Source: an uncultured Prochlorococcus sp. (GTDB lineage Bacteria; Cyanobacteriota; Cyanobacteriia; PCC-6307; Cyanobiaceae). From it: a DNA stretch of 38,902 bases. A program made the position numbers and the translations under genes. The notes beneath the pieces were generated by a model. It did no database searches and had not been told where the DNA came from. It was given only the letters and a program-made list of their open reading frames with translations. Shown here one piece after another: positions 28,891 to 38,066 of this stretch. How positions within the stretch are numbered: the stretch's first letter is position 1; the number at the start of each line of letters is the position of its first letter. The stretch covers positions 1 to 38,902 of the forward strand of contig CACOMD010000008.1 of the NCBI GenBank assembly GCA_902628235.1, read 5' to 3'.

Positions 28891-30252
28891 ATGTCTTGTA
28901 TTATATCTGCACCTTCATCAGATACAGGAAAAACAACTTTATCATTACTAATCTCATGCTGGGCTTATAAAAAAGGCCTGAAATTACAAACATTTAAAGT
29001 TGGGCCAGATTATCTTGATCAAGAACAATTAAGTTCAATTGGTCATCCAATGTGTCGTAATTTAGATATATTTCTAAGTGGAGAAGAATGGGTTAGAAAT
29101 TCTTTTTATGAACAATCCAATAAATTTGATCTAGCCTTAGTTGAAGGAGCAATGGGTTTATATGATGGATTAGGTTCAACAAATTATTCAAGTACTTCAC
29201 ATGTAGCAAGAATTTTATCTCTTCCAATAGTTTTTATTGTAAATGCAAAAGGCCAAGTAGGTTCATTACTTGCACTTCTAAAAGGTTTTCAAGAATTAGA
29301 TAATAGAATAAATATAACAGGAATAGTTTTTAATAATGTAAATTCTGATAGACATAAAGATTTAATCAAAGAAGTTTTTAAAAACCAACCTATTAAAATT
29401 ATTGGATTTCTACCATTTGATGAAAATATTAGTTTGAGTAGAAATAATCTCGGCTTAATTTCTCCTTTAGAATTAAAATCAAAAATCAATGTAAATTATT
29501 TTTCTGAATTTGCAGAAAAACATTTAGATTTTTCTATTTTTTGTAATCTACTTAAACCAATAACAAAAAAATATAATACAAATAGAGCTTTTTATTTAAA
29601 ACCTTTTACTAATATTAAACCAATAGCAATTGCAGGCGATAAGATTTTTCATTTCCAATATCCAGAAACAAAGGAATATTTAAATAAGATTGGAATACCC
29701 CTCCTTTCATGGAATATATATGATGATCAAGAGATTCCTAAAGAAGCTCATTCATTAATAATTCCTGGAGGATTTCCCGAAAGATATGCTCAACATATCA
29801 GTAACTCAAAAAGGAGTTTAAAATCTTTGAGAGAATTTTATAAAAAAAAGTTTATATACGCAGAGTGCGGCGGCATGATGTTACTAGGCGATTCTATCGA
29901 AGATGAGAATGGCCAATCTCATAAAATGGCAGGGATACTTCCCTTTAAAGCAAAGAAAGGAAGTTTATCAGTAGGATATAGATATATAAAAGGTGAAAAA
30001 GATTCCATAATAATAAAAAAAAATCAACAAATAAGAGGTCACGAATTTCATTATTGGCAAATAGAAACTCAAATTAAAGATAAAACTTTAAGTCCCCTAT
30101 TTTCCTCTCCCTGGGAAATTAAATCATGGGGAACAAGATATAAAAAAGAAGGATGGTCAAATGATAATTTGCATGCAAGTTGGATACATTTGCATTTACC
30201 TAGTAATAAAGAAGCTTTAAAAAATATTCTAAATAATCATCAAGGGAGGTAA
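28891..30252 (+). CDS. cobB: Cobyrinate a,c-diamide synthase
   Basis: Glutamine-dependent amidation of cobyrinate side chains in corrinoid synthesis. The 453 residues have the N-terminal ATPase with the P-loop APSSDTGKTT (residues 7-16) and the following FKVGPDYLDQ. The C-terminal class I glutamine amidotransferase-like domain has LIIPGGFPERYA, the catalytic cysteine in YAECGGMMLLG, and the late histidine in ASWIHLHLPS. Length is normal. It lies five bases after opcA, so it is probably co-transcribed although unrelated in function. It converges with the DUF212 gene two bases downstream. Confidence 0.94.
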   Translation: MSCIISAPSSDTGKTTLSLLISCWAYKKGLKLQTFKVGPDYLDQEQLSSIGHPMCRNLDIFLSGEEWVRNSFYEQSNKFDLALVEGAMGLYDGLGSTNYSSTSHVARILSLPIVFIVNAKGQVGSLLALLKGFQELDNRINITGIVFNNVNSDRHKDLIKEVFKNQPIKIIGFLPFDENISLSRNNLGLISPLELKSKINVNYFSEFAEKHLDFSIFCNLLKPITKKYNTNRAFYLKPFTNIKPIAIAGDKIFHFQYPETKEYLNKIGIPLLSWNIYDDQEIPKEAHSLIIPGGFPERYAQHISNSKRSLKSLREFYKKKFIYAECGGMMLLGDSIEDENGQSHKMAGILPFKAKKGSLSVGYRYIKGEKDSIIIKKNQQIRGHEFHYWQIETQIKDKTLSPLFSSPWEIKSWGTRYKKEGWSNDNLHASWIHLHLPSNKEALKNILNNHQGR

Positions 30253-30254
30253 TT

Positions 30255-30734
30255 CTAATTAAAAATATAATTAAAGATACTTGAGGGGGATCCGAAAAAT
30301 ACTATCCCGGGTAAAGAAATCAAAGGTCCTAAAATACTACCTACAATAACTTCTAATTTTGAATGACCTAATGTTTCTTTTAAATTTAGAGTAGATTTCT
30401 CATCAAGACTTTTTGATAATTTATTGATCTCTTTAGCATTCAATCCAGCAGATCTTCTTACGCCACTCGCATCATACATAACTATTAATGAGATACCTAC
30501 AGCAAGAGCAAATATTGGATCATCAAAACCTAAATCCATTCCAAGTCCAGATGTTAGAGAAGTAATTAAAGCAGAATGACTGGAAGGCATTCCTCCTGTT
30601 TCAAAAATGATGCCGATTCTAAGTTTACCTTCAGAAAAAAAGTTAAACACTATCTTTAAAACTTGTGCAGATATACAAGAAATCAAGCTCCAAAAAAGTA
30701 GTTTATTATTTATTAATTCAAATAATTCTGTCAT
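30255..30734 (-). CDS. DUF212 / divergent PAP2-family membrane protein
   Basis: The 159-residue protein has three to four membrane helices and the family's two clear motifs: GGMPSSHSALI (residues 47-57), which resembles the PAP2 phosphatase motif SGH, and VMYDASGVRRSAG near residues 87-99. These proteins are small relatives of phosphatidic acid or polyprenyl phosphatases; no substrate is proven. It starts at ATG 30734, 13 bases after crtE, in a minus-strand run folD, crtE, DUF212. A role in isoprenoid diphosphate metabolism would fit the neighbour but is inference. Confidence 0.85.
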   Translation of the reverse strand: MTELFELINNKLLFWSLISCISAQVLKIVFNFFSEGKLRIGIIFETGGMPSSHSALITSLTSGLGMDLGFDDPIFALAVGISLIVMYDASGVRRSAGLNAKEINKLSKSLDEKSTLNLKETLGHSKLEVIVGSILGPLISLPGIVFFGSPSSIFNYIFN

Positions 30735-30747
30735 CTTAACTAATCAT

Positions 30748-31650
30748 TTATCTATCTCGATTTGTAATGAAATCCGCAAGAGACAGCAAGTACTTAGCAT
30801 CTTCTCCCCATGGGATAATAGCTTCTTTTGCCTTTTTAACCAAGTTAAGTGCTCTTTTCTTTGATTCCTCTAGACCAAGTAATTTTGGATAAGTAGTTTT
30901 ATCTGCAAGAAGATCTTTACCAGCAGTTTTACCCAAGGTCTCACTACTTGCAGTGACGTCAAGGATATCATCAATTATTTGAAAAGCCAGTCCTATGCCC
31001 TCAGCATAACTAGTTAAGGCTGTAAGTAATTTTTCATCAGCACCTGCAATCATTGCACCTGTTCTTACACATGCTTTTAGTAATGCTCCTGTTTTGTGCA
31101 AATGAATATACTCAAGAGTTTCCAAGTCTACCTTTTTACCTTCACATTCAAGATCAACAACCTGACCACCCACAAGTCCAGGAGCACCTGCTACTAAGGA
31201 TAATTCGCCAACAACATTTAATAATCTTTTAGAATCAACATCTGGACTTCTTAAGGAAACCATTTCAAAAGCTCTTGTTAAAAGAGCATCTCCAGCAAGG
31301 ATAGCGACAGCATCTCCATAAACCTTATGATTAGTAGGTCTTCCTCTCCTTAAATCATCATTGTCCATAGCTGGTAAATCATCATGTATTAATGACATTG
31401 TGTGAATCATTTCAATAGCAACCGCTGTTGGAACAGCTAGTTCAGGATCACCTCCTGCCAAAGAACAAGATGCCAAGCATAAAATTGGTCGTATCCTTTT
31501 CCCTCCTGCCAACAATGAGTATCTCATAGATTCTCTGAGAATTTCTGGTCTTTCAGGAGATAATGAAGAATCAAGAGCTTCTTCAACAACCTTTTTAGTT
31601 TCTTTTAGATATTTTTCAAAATCAAAATTTTGGGAAATAATTTGGGCCAT
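30748..31650 (-). CDS. crtE: Geranylgeranyl diphosphate synthase
   Basis: Trans-prenyltransferase giving C20 diphosphate for carotenoids, chlorophyll phytyl chains and quinones. The 300 residues show the first aspartate-rich motif in [12 protein letters not shown] (Asp90, Asp91, Asp96) and the second in FQIIDDILD. The substrate lysine/arginine segment GGKRIRP and the [11 protein letters not shown] block are also there. Start is ATG at 31650, 36 bases after folD. The short-chain class (C15 or C20) is judged from cyanobacterial context. Confidence 0.93.
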   Translation of the reverse strand: MAQIISQNFDFEKYLKETKKVVEEALDSSLSPERPEILRESMRYSLLAGGKRIRPILCLASCSLAGGDPELAVPTAVAIEMIHTMSLIHDDLPAMDNDDLRRGRPTNHKVYGDAVAILAGDALLTRAFEMVSLRSPDVDSKRLLNVVGELSLVAGAPGLVGGQVVDLECEGKKVDLETLEYIHLHKTGALLKACVRTGAMIAGADEKLLTALTSYAEGIGLAFQIIDDILDVTASSETLGKTAGKDLLADKTTYPKLLGLEESKKRALNLVKKAKEAIIPWGEDAKYLLSLADFITNRDR

Positions 31651-31686
31651 TATCTAAAAATTAAATTTTAAAACTATAAGTTTGTT

Positions 31687-32583
31687 TCATGGTAAAAGAT
31701 CATCCAAAGTTGAAATAAGTCCGCAACGTTTTTGCCAACTAAAAATAGTGTTCACTAATAACATCGTAACTGTCATCGGGCCAACCCCACCAGGAACTGG
31801 AGTATAGGCAAATACTTTAGAAATCACATCCTCCATTATTACATCTCCACACAGTTGAGTCATATTATTATTAGAACTTTTTAATCTATGAATGCCAACA
31901 TCAATTATTACAGCACCTTTCTTTACAAAACTTGAATCAATAAATTTAGGCTTCCCAGCTGCTACTACTAAAATATCTGCTTCTAAGCAAATATCTTTTA
32001 AGTTTTTTGTTTTGGAATGAGTGATTGTTACTGTTCCGTTTAAATTAAGCATCATATTAGATATTGGTTTCCCCACAAGTAGACTCCTACCTACAACAAC
32101 AACATTCTTCCCTTCAATTTTTATATTTTTAGAATTTAAAAGATTTATTATTCCTGCAGGAGTGCATGATCTTAAACCTGGTTCGCATTTTATCAATTTG
32201 CCTATATTCGTTTCATGAAGTCCGTCAGCATCTTTTAAAGGATTGATTTGACTGATTAATTTTTGAGCATTTAACTCTTTAGGTAAAGGTAATTGAAGTA
32301 ATATCCCATCTACATCATTATCTGCGTTTAATTGATGTATTAATTGTTCTACTTTCTGATTAGATACATTTTCTTTTAAATGATAAATCAAGCTATTTAT
32401 TCCAACTTTCGCACATGCCCTCTCTTTATTAGCGACATATACACCACTTGCTGGATCATCTCCTACTCTTATAACAGCAAGACTTGGAGGCCTTTTTGCA
32501 CTTAAAATACTATCAGAAATAGTCTTTTTTAATCTTTCTTGAATTTCATAAGAAAGCTCTTTGCCATCTAATTTTATTGACAT
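31687..32583 (-). CDS. folD: Methylenetetrahydrofolate dehydrogenase / methenyl-THF cyclohydrolase
   Basis: Bifunctional folate enzyme that interconverts methylene- and formyl-tetrahydrofolate. The 298 residues include the catalytic lysine region [17 protein letters not shown], the [11 protein letters not shown] block, [13 protein letters not shown], the NADP-binding [15 protein letters not shown], and the ending [12 protein letters not shown]. The start is ATG at 32583 with AGGAG about ten bases upstream. It is the first gene of the folD, crtE, DUF212 run and diverges from the HD-domain gene across a 73-base gap. Confidence 0.97.
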   Translation of the reverse strand: MSIKLDGKELSYEIQERLKKTISDSILSAKRPPSLAVIRVGDDPASGVYVANKERACAKVGINSLIYHLKENVSNQKVEQLIHQLNADNDVDGILLQLPLPKELNAQKLISQINPLKDADGLHETNIGKLIKCEPGLRSCTPAGIINLLNSKNIKIEGKNVVVVGRSLLVGKPISNMMLNLNGTVTITHSKTKNLKDICLEADILVVAAGKPKFIDSSFVKKGAVIIDVGIHRLKSSNNNMTQLCGDVIMEDVISKVFAYTPVPGGVGPMTVTMLLVNTIFSWQKRCGLISTLDDLLP

Positions 32584-32656
32584 TAGAAAAATTTCTCCTT
32601 TTTTTACTTAACATGTTTATAATCTTAAAACAAAGAAAAAGATTTACTTATATTCT

Positions 32657-34132
32657 GTGCAAAACCTTACAAGGCTAATTAAAAAAACAATTAATTTGTG
32701 GATTAAAAGTCAAGCCCCTACGCAGAAACTAACAAATATCAAGAAAATTGATAGGTTTTTAATACTTTTAATTTGTGTAATCATTTCTATCATTACTTCA
32801 TATGAATATGTTACTAAGCCGATACAGAACATTGATTTCATAATCTCGGTGATTATTAACTTCTTTGAAGTCTTTATATGTTGCGGAGTTCTTGTTTATA
32901 TTTCTAAGAAAGAAGAGCCTACTATAAATTCAAGACAGATTTTTTTATTAATTGGTCTCTTACTTACTGTACTTATTCTAAAAATTAATCTTAAAACAAT
33001 TAGTCCCTTATCAATAATTGTTCCTCCTACGTTGATAATTTCTCAGGGAATGGGTACAACTATCGCATTATCTTGGGTTTCAATTGCTTTAATTAATTGG
33101 CCAAATTCTCCAAATGGAATGAATGAATATTTATTACTTACAACTTTTGTTTCATCATGTATAGTTGCTATTCTAAGCGGAAAAATTAGGAGTAGAGCAC
33201 AACTCTTACAAGTATCAATATTAGTGCCACTAGGAGCATTTATCGGTCAATATTTTTTCTTAGGAATTGATAATAATAATTTATACAATTTCAATATCCA
33301 AAATATAGTTTCAAAACAGGGAAATATTGTTTCAGATACTTTTTTATTAGCAGCACTAATGCTATTGGCTATAATTTGCATGCCAATCCTAGAATCAATA
33401 TTTGGGTTAGTCACAAAAGCCAGATTACTGGAGCTTGCAGATCAAGAAAAACCACTCTTAAGAAAACTCTCAATAGAAGCTCCTGGAACATTTGAACACA
33501 CTTTACTGCTTTGTGGGCTAGCAGAAGAAGCTACAAGAACGATTGGTGGTAATGTTGATCTTGTGAGAACTGGAGCTTTATATCATGATATTGGGAAATT
33601 ACATGCTCCAAATTGGTTTATTGAGAATCAAAATGGTAGTTCTAATCCACATGATGAACTTGATAATCCATTTGAAAGTGCAAAAATCTTACAAGACCAT
33701 GTGGATAAAGGAATACAGATTGCAAGAAAATACAGGCTTCCTAAACCCGTTGCCAACTTTATTCCTGAACATCAAGGCACATTAAAAATGGGATATTTTT
33801 TATTTAAAGCCAAAGAAAAAGATAAAAATATTTCAGAAAATAATTTCAAATATAAAGGACCTATCCCTCAATCAAAAGAAACAGCTATCCTAATGCTGGC
33901 TGATGGATGTGAAGCAGCCCTTAGAGCAATGGATATAAATGCTTCAGATAAAGAAGCTTTGAAAATTATTTCAAAAATAATAAATTCTAGGATACAAGAT
34001 GGCCAGCTTTTAGATAGTAATTTTTCTAGAGGAGAAATTTACCTAATAAAAATATCATTTTTAAATGTATGGAAAAGAGTAAGGCATAGAAGGATCCAAT
34101 ACCCTACAGCAAAAAATAACAGTTTTACTTAA
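32657..34132 (+). CDS. PgpH-type membrane HD-domain hydrolase (probable cyclic di-AMP phosphodiesterase)
   Basis: The 491-residue protein has seven or eight hydrophobic helices between residues 33 and 251 and then an HDIG-type HD domain. Metal-site residues seen are His281 (GTFEHTLL), His310-Asp311 (ALYHDIGKLHAP), the histidine of LQDHVDKG, the histidine of PEHQGT and the aspartate of MLADGCEAA. The close match with Firmicute PgpH in GTxxHS, YHDIGK, FIENQ, NPHDEL and the end block supports cyclic di-AMP hydrolysis. Firmicute PgpH is about 700 residues and carries a large outer 7TMR-HDED domain after the first helix; here only about seven residues separate helices 1 and 2. Start is GTG at 32657. 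Confidence 0.86.
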   Translation: MQNLTRLIKKTINLWIKSQAPTQKLTNIKKIDRFLILLICVIISIITSYEYVTKPIQNIDFIISVIINFFEVFICCGVLVYISKKEEPTINSRQIFLLIGLLLTVLILKINLKTISPLSIIVPPTLIISQGMGTTIALSWVSIALINWPNSPNGMNEYLLLTTFVSSCIVAILSGKIRSRAQLLQVSILVPLGAFIGQYFFLGIDNNNLYNFNIQNIVSKQGNIVSDTFLLAALMLLAIICMPILESIFGLVTKARLLELADQEKPLLRKLSIEAPGTFEHTLLLCGLAEEATRTIGGNVDLVRTGALYHDIGKLHAPNWFIENQNGSSNPHDELDNPFESAKILQDHVDKGIQIARKYRLPKPVANFIPEHQGTLKMGYFLFKAKEKDKNISENNFKYKGPIPQSKETAILMLADGCEAALRAMDINASDKEALKIISKIINSRIQDGQLLDSNFSRGEIYLIKISFLNVWKRVRHRRIQYPTAKNNSFT

Positions 34133-34136
34133 TTAA

Positions 34137-34529
34137 TTATAATCTAATACTTTTCCTATGATTTGGTAGACACCAATACAACAAGGCCAAGACACTGAAA
34201 ATAGAAGTTATTAAAGTTAAACCTCCAAGTCCCGAATAATCTTGTAAATTTATCAATCTTACTATTGAGTAAGGCAACGCTCCTGTAATAACCATTGATA
34301 GGGAAATTAATGCAAGGGTTACACCCCATTTTCTCTCAGCTAATAAAGCTGAAGATGAGACAATCCCAACTATCGCAGCAGGCCAACCTAAACTTATTGC
34401 CAAAGTCATATTTGCGACCTTTAAAGGAGGACCATAACTTATTACTAAAGCAATGACAGGTAAAGCAACTATATTGGCAATTAAACCAATCCAAGAGAGT
34501 GTCCAATATCCGATTATTCGATCTCTCAT
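34137..34529 (-). CDS. Small conserved membrane protein of unknown function
   Basis: I do not recognise a family. The 130-residue protein is almost all hydrophobic, with four predicted membrane helices (about 8-30, 40-62, 70-88 and 101-121), a conserved-looking AISLGWPAA turn and a basic end. There are no cysteines in the helices except near the C-terminus (YWCLPNH). It starts at ATG 34529, 77 bases after leuA on the same strand, and ends four bases from the convergent HD-domain gene. Confidence 0.72.
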   Translation of the reverse strand: MRDRIIGYWTLSWIGLIANIVALPVIALVISYGPPLKVANMTLAISLGWPAAIVGIVSSSALLAERKWGVTLALISLSMVITGALPYSIVRLINLQDYSGLGGLTLITSIFSVLALLYWCLPNHRKSIRL

Positions 34530-34606
34530 TAAATTTCTTCAGTTTAAATAAATCTACAATATCACTTGTTCAAATCAAAGAATACTTAAATATTTAAAAT
34601 AAAATT

Positions 34607-36247
34607 TTACTCTCCTGAATTGGTTAACACTGTATTTTCAGATTTACTAGGATCATCATATTGAGGATGAATAGAATTCTTTTTCTCGGAGAAAATAAGT
34701 CTATTAAGAGCATTAACATACGCATTAGCAGCTGCGACCACTACATCTGTATCAGCGGAGTGGCCAGAATATATTCTTCCATTATTGCGAATTCTTATCG
34801 TTACTTCTCCAAGAGCATCTATCCCCTCAGTTACTGATTTAACAGAAAACTCTATAAGTTCATTAGGAACCTTTGCAAGTTTATTTAGAGCTTTACAAAC
34901 AGCATCTACTGGTCCTGTTCCTAGTGCAACAACTGTATTTTCAACAAGTTCTTCAGTATCAAATAAAGTAATAGTCGCTGTAGGTTTAGATTCATTACCA
35001 CAACTTACCTGGACAAGTTTGAGTTGAAATTTAGATTCTGGTAATTGTACTTGTTCACTGACTATTGCCTCTAAATCTCTATCAGTTATTTCTCTTTTCC
35101 TATCAGCTAAATCTTTGAATCTTGCAAAAGCATCATTAAGATCTTCTCTGCTTAGATCGTACCCCATTTCTTCTAATCTTGCTCTAACAGCACTCCTACC
35201 ACTAAGCTTACCTAGGGAAATCTTATTATTATTCAATCCAACAGTTTTGGCATCAATAATTTCATACGTCAATCGATTCTTTAAAACACCATCTTGATGA
35301 ATTCCTGATTCATGCGCAAAAGCATTTGCACCAACAATAGCCTTATTAGGTTGAACATTCATTCCAGTCAAATTAGAAACTAACCTTGACGTTTTAGTAA
35401 TTTCCTCTGTTCGTATGGCAGTTAAGGGCGTAGGACAATCTTCTCTTCTATTTAAAAACTTATTATAAAATCTTTTTCTAACATGTAAGGCCATTACTAA
35501 TTCTTCCAAAGATGCATTACCGGCTCTCTCTCCTATACCATTGACTGTACATTCTAGTTGTCTTGCCCCATTTCTTACAGCCTCCAAAAAATTTGCTACG
35601 GCAAGACCTAAATCATTATGACCATGAACAGATATGATTGCTTCATCAATATTTGGGACATTATTGTTGATATCAGAAATTAATCTTCCAAATTCACTTG
35701 GAGTTGAAAATCCAACGGTATCAGGAATATTAATAGTATTAGCTCCTGCAGAGATTGCCGCCTGAATTACTTCGTAAAGAAATTCAGGATCACTTCTTGA
35801 GGCATCTTCACAAGAGAATTCAACATCATCTACGAGTGATTTAGCATAATTAACCATTTCAGGAACAATCGAAAGAACATCTTTTCTAGATTTTTTTAAT
35901 TTATGCTCTAAGTGAATATCACTAGTTGCTATGAATGTATGAATCCTTTTTTTTGGAGCAGGGCTTAAAGCTTCAAAGCAAGCTTTGATATCATTTCTTG
36001 CAGCCCTTGCTAATCCACAAATAGTAGGGCCATTTTCTCCCGTTACAACCTCAGCTATTTTATTAACCGCCTTAAAATCACCTGGGCTTGCGAAAGGAAA
36101 ACCTGCTTCAATAACATCTACCCCTAATCTTGCTAGTTGATGAGCGATGGCAAGTTTTTCTTCCAGATTTAAACTAGCCCCTGGAGATTGTTCCCCATCT
36201 CTAAGAGTAGTATCAAAGATCAATATTCTCCCAGGATCTTTGGGCAT
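34607..36247 (-). CDS. leuA: 2-isopropylmalate synthase
   Basis: First committed step of leucine synthesis: acetyl-CoA plus 2-oxoisovalerate. The 546 residues have the catalytic TIM barrel with [14 protein letters not shown] at the start, [26 protein letters not shown], the metal histidines in [14 protein letters not shown], and the [13 protein letters not shown] block. The C-terminal LeuA allosteric domain (about 390-520) includes the [12 protein letters not shown] and [12 protein letters not shown] segments that form the leucine site, so feedback control by leucine is expected. Start is ATG at 36247. Two inverted repeats lie in its leader (36255-36317). Confidence 0.97.
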   Translation of the reverse strand: MPKDPGRILIFDTTLRDGEQSPGASLNLEEKLAIAHQLARLGVDVIEAGFPFASPGDFKAVNKIAEVVTGENGPTICGLARAARNDIKACFEALSPAPKKRIHTFIATSDIHLEHKLKKSRKDVLSIVPEMVNYAKSLVDDVEFSCEDASRSDPEFLYEVIQAAISAGANTINIPDTVGFSTPSEFGRLISDINNNVPNIDEAIISVHGHNDLGLAVANFLEAVRNGARQLECTVNGIGERAGNASLEELVMALHVRKRFYNKFLNRREDCPTPLTAIRTEEITKTSRLVSNLTGMNVQPNKAIVGANAFAHESGIHQDGVLKNRLTYEIIDAKTVGLNNNKISLGKLSGRSAVRARLEEMGYDLSREDLNDAFARFKDLADRKREITDRDLEAIVSEQVQLPESKFQLKLVQVSCGNESKPTATITLFDTEELVENTVVALGTGPVDAVCKALNKLAKVPNELIEFSVKSVTEGIDALGEVTIRIRNNGRIYSGHSADTDVVVAAANAYVNALNRLIFSEKKNSIHPQYDDPSKSENTVLTNSGE

Positions 36248-36254
36248 TAGTGTA

Positions 36255-36317
36255 ATATCTCTACAGATATAATAATAGAATTAAAAAAAAATTACTATAT
36301 TCTGCTTAGAAAGCAGA
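36255..36317. promoter_or_regulatory. Two inverted repeats in the leuA leader
   Basis: Repeat 1: ATATCT (36255-36260) and AGATAT (36265-36270), perfect, four-base loop, eight bases from the leuA start codon. Repeat 2: TCTGCTT (36301-36307) and AAGCAGA (36311-36317), perfect, three-base loop. On the leuA strand repeat 2 is followed about nine bases later by a run of T. They could be protein sites or an attenuator; nothing decides which. The remaining gap to 36473 is plain AT-rich sequence. Confidence 0.35.
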
Positions 36318-36473
36318 TAAGAATGAAATAACAATTTATTAATAAACAAAATTAGTTAATTTATTTTTATTAAAAATCATTTCTTCGCATAACTAAAGTA
36401 TCCTATAAAAATTAATTAAATAATGCTACTGAGTCAAGTTCAGAGCCTTTAATAATCTTTTTGATATTTTTAT

Positions 36474-38066
36474 ATGAAGGATAATCTCACTAACAATAAA
36501 TATCACGGTAATTTAGCGTTTATTCTTCATGCGCATCTTCCATATGTAAGAAAAAACGAAAAGAATTCTTTAGAAGAGGATTGGTTTTTTCAAGCAGTAT
36601 TAGAATGTTATATTCCTTTAATTAGGGTTCTGGAAGAATCCATAAAGTTAGAACCTAATAATGCAAAATTAACTATTAGCTTATCTCCAACTTTAATCTC
36701 TCTATTTCAAAGTTCAGAGCTGCAAAGAAAATTTCCTGAATGGATAAATACAAGAATCAAGTTATTAGAGGAATTGTCAGAAGAACAAAAAAATGCATCT
36801 CAATTTCTTTTAAAAAACTTGAAAGATCAATTAATTTATTGGGAAAAATATTCAGGTAAAATATTAAATAGATTTAAATATTTATTAGATAGAGACTGTT
36901 TAGATATTATTACTTGTGCTGCAACTCATGGTTATCTTCCAATACTTAGAGAAAATCCAGAAACTGTAGTAGGCCAAATCAAAACTGCTATTAGACATCA
37001 CCAAAGCACATTTAATGTTAAACCTTTAGGTATATGGTTACCAGAATGTGCGTATTATGAAAATCTTGATGAAATCCTATCCGAATGTGGTATTAGATAT
37101 GCTGTTTTAGATGGGCATGGGATTTTAAATTCCAAGCCTAGGCCAAGATATGGGGTATATGCTCCAATTTGTTCCAAAAATGGTGTTGCATTTTTTGGAA
37201 GAGATAGCCAATCCACTTTACCTGTATGGTCAGCGAAAGATGGATTTCCAGGAGATCCTCTATATAGGGAATATCATAAAGATTTAGGATGGGATTTACC
37301 CCTTACTAAATTAAAAGAAAACGGCATTACAAGTATTAGACCTCTTGGATTGAAATTTTATAGGATTACCAGTAATTCAATACCATTAGGTGAAAAGGAT
37401 TTTTATAAAGCAAATTTAGCTGAGAAAAAAGCTGAAGAACATTCAGAAATTTATCTTTCTAGAAGATCTGAACAACTAAAGAAATTAAGTTTAGATTACA
37501 AATTCAATCCAATACTGATTGCCCCTTTTGATGCAGAATTATTTGGTCATTGGTGGTATGAAGGGCCAATATTCTTAAAAAACATTTTCAAAAATTCAAA
37601 AAAACATTCAATTAAATTAACTCACCTTAGGGAGATTTTGTCCTTTTCTCCTCAAATCCAAGTATGTGAGCCTTCACCATCTAGTTGGGGTCAGGGCGGT
37701 TTTCATAATTACTGGATAAATGATACAAATGCCTGGGTGGTTCCAGAGATTACAAAAGCAGGGTCAACTTTTATTGAAGTTAATTCTAGAAATATTGAGG
37801 ATGAATTATCAAAAAGAATTTTAATGCAAGCTGCCAGAGAACTTCTTCTTTCAGAATCATCTGATTGGAGTTTTATATTACGTGCAGGAACTACCACTGA
37901 ATTAGCAAAAGAGCGAATTGAGAGACATCTTTCAAGATTTTGGAAATTAATTGGAAGTTTAAATAAAAATGAATCAATAGATTTTACTTTTTTAGAGAAT
38001 ATTGAGAAGGAAGATAAAATCTTCCCAAAAATTAATCTTTCAGATTGGTGTAAAAATATTAGTTAA
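36474..38066 (+). CDS. GH57 1,4-alpha-glucan branching enzyme
   Basis: Introduces alpha-1,6 branches in glycogen. The 530 residues show the five GH57 blocks: FILHAHLPYV near the N-terminus, the Ala-Thr-His-Gly block in CAATHGYLP, the nucleophile Glu191 in GIWLPECAYY, the general acid/base Asp353 in APFDAELFGHWWYEGP, and the C-terminal SSWGQGGFHNYWIND. The last is characteristic of the branching-enzyme subgroup. Length agrees with bacterial GH57 branching enzymes. Start is ATG at 36474. The 3' end overlaps the lycopene cyclase gene by eight bases. Confidence 0.9.
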   Translation: MKDNLTNNKYHGNLAFILHAHLPYVRKNEKNSLEEDWFFQAVLECYIPLIRVLEESIKLEPNNAKLTISLSPTLISLFQSSELQRKFPEWINTRIKLLEELSEEQKNASQFLLKNLKDQLIYWEKYSGKILNRFKYLLDRDCLDIITCAATHGYLPILRENPETVVGQIKTAIRHHQSTFNVKPLGIWLPECAYYENLDEILSECGIRYAVLDGHGILNSKPRPRYGVYAPICSKNGVAFFGRDSQSTLPVWSAKDGFPGDPLYREYHKDLGWDLPLTKLKENGITSIRPLGLKFYRITSNSIPLGEKDFYKANLAEKKAEEHSEIYLSRRSEQLKKLSLDYKFNPILIAPFDAELFGHWWYEGPIFLKNIFKNSKKHSIKLTHLREILSFSPQIQVCEPSPSSWGQGGFHNYWINDTNAWVVPEITKAGSTFIEVNSRNIEDELSKRILMQAARELLLSESSDWSFILRAGTTTELAKERIERHLSRFWKLIGSLNKNESIDFTFLENIEKEDKIFPKINLSDWCKNIS

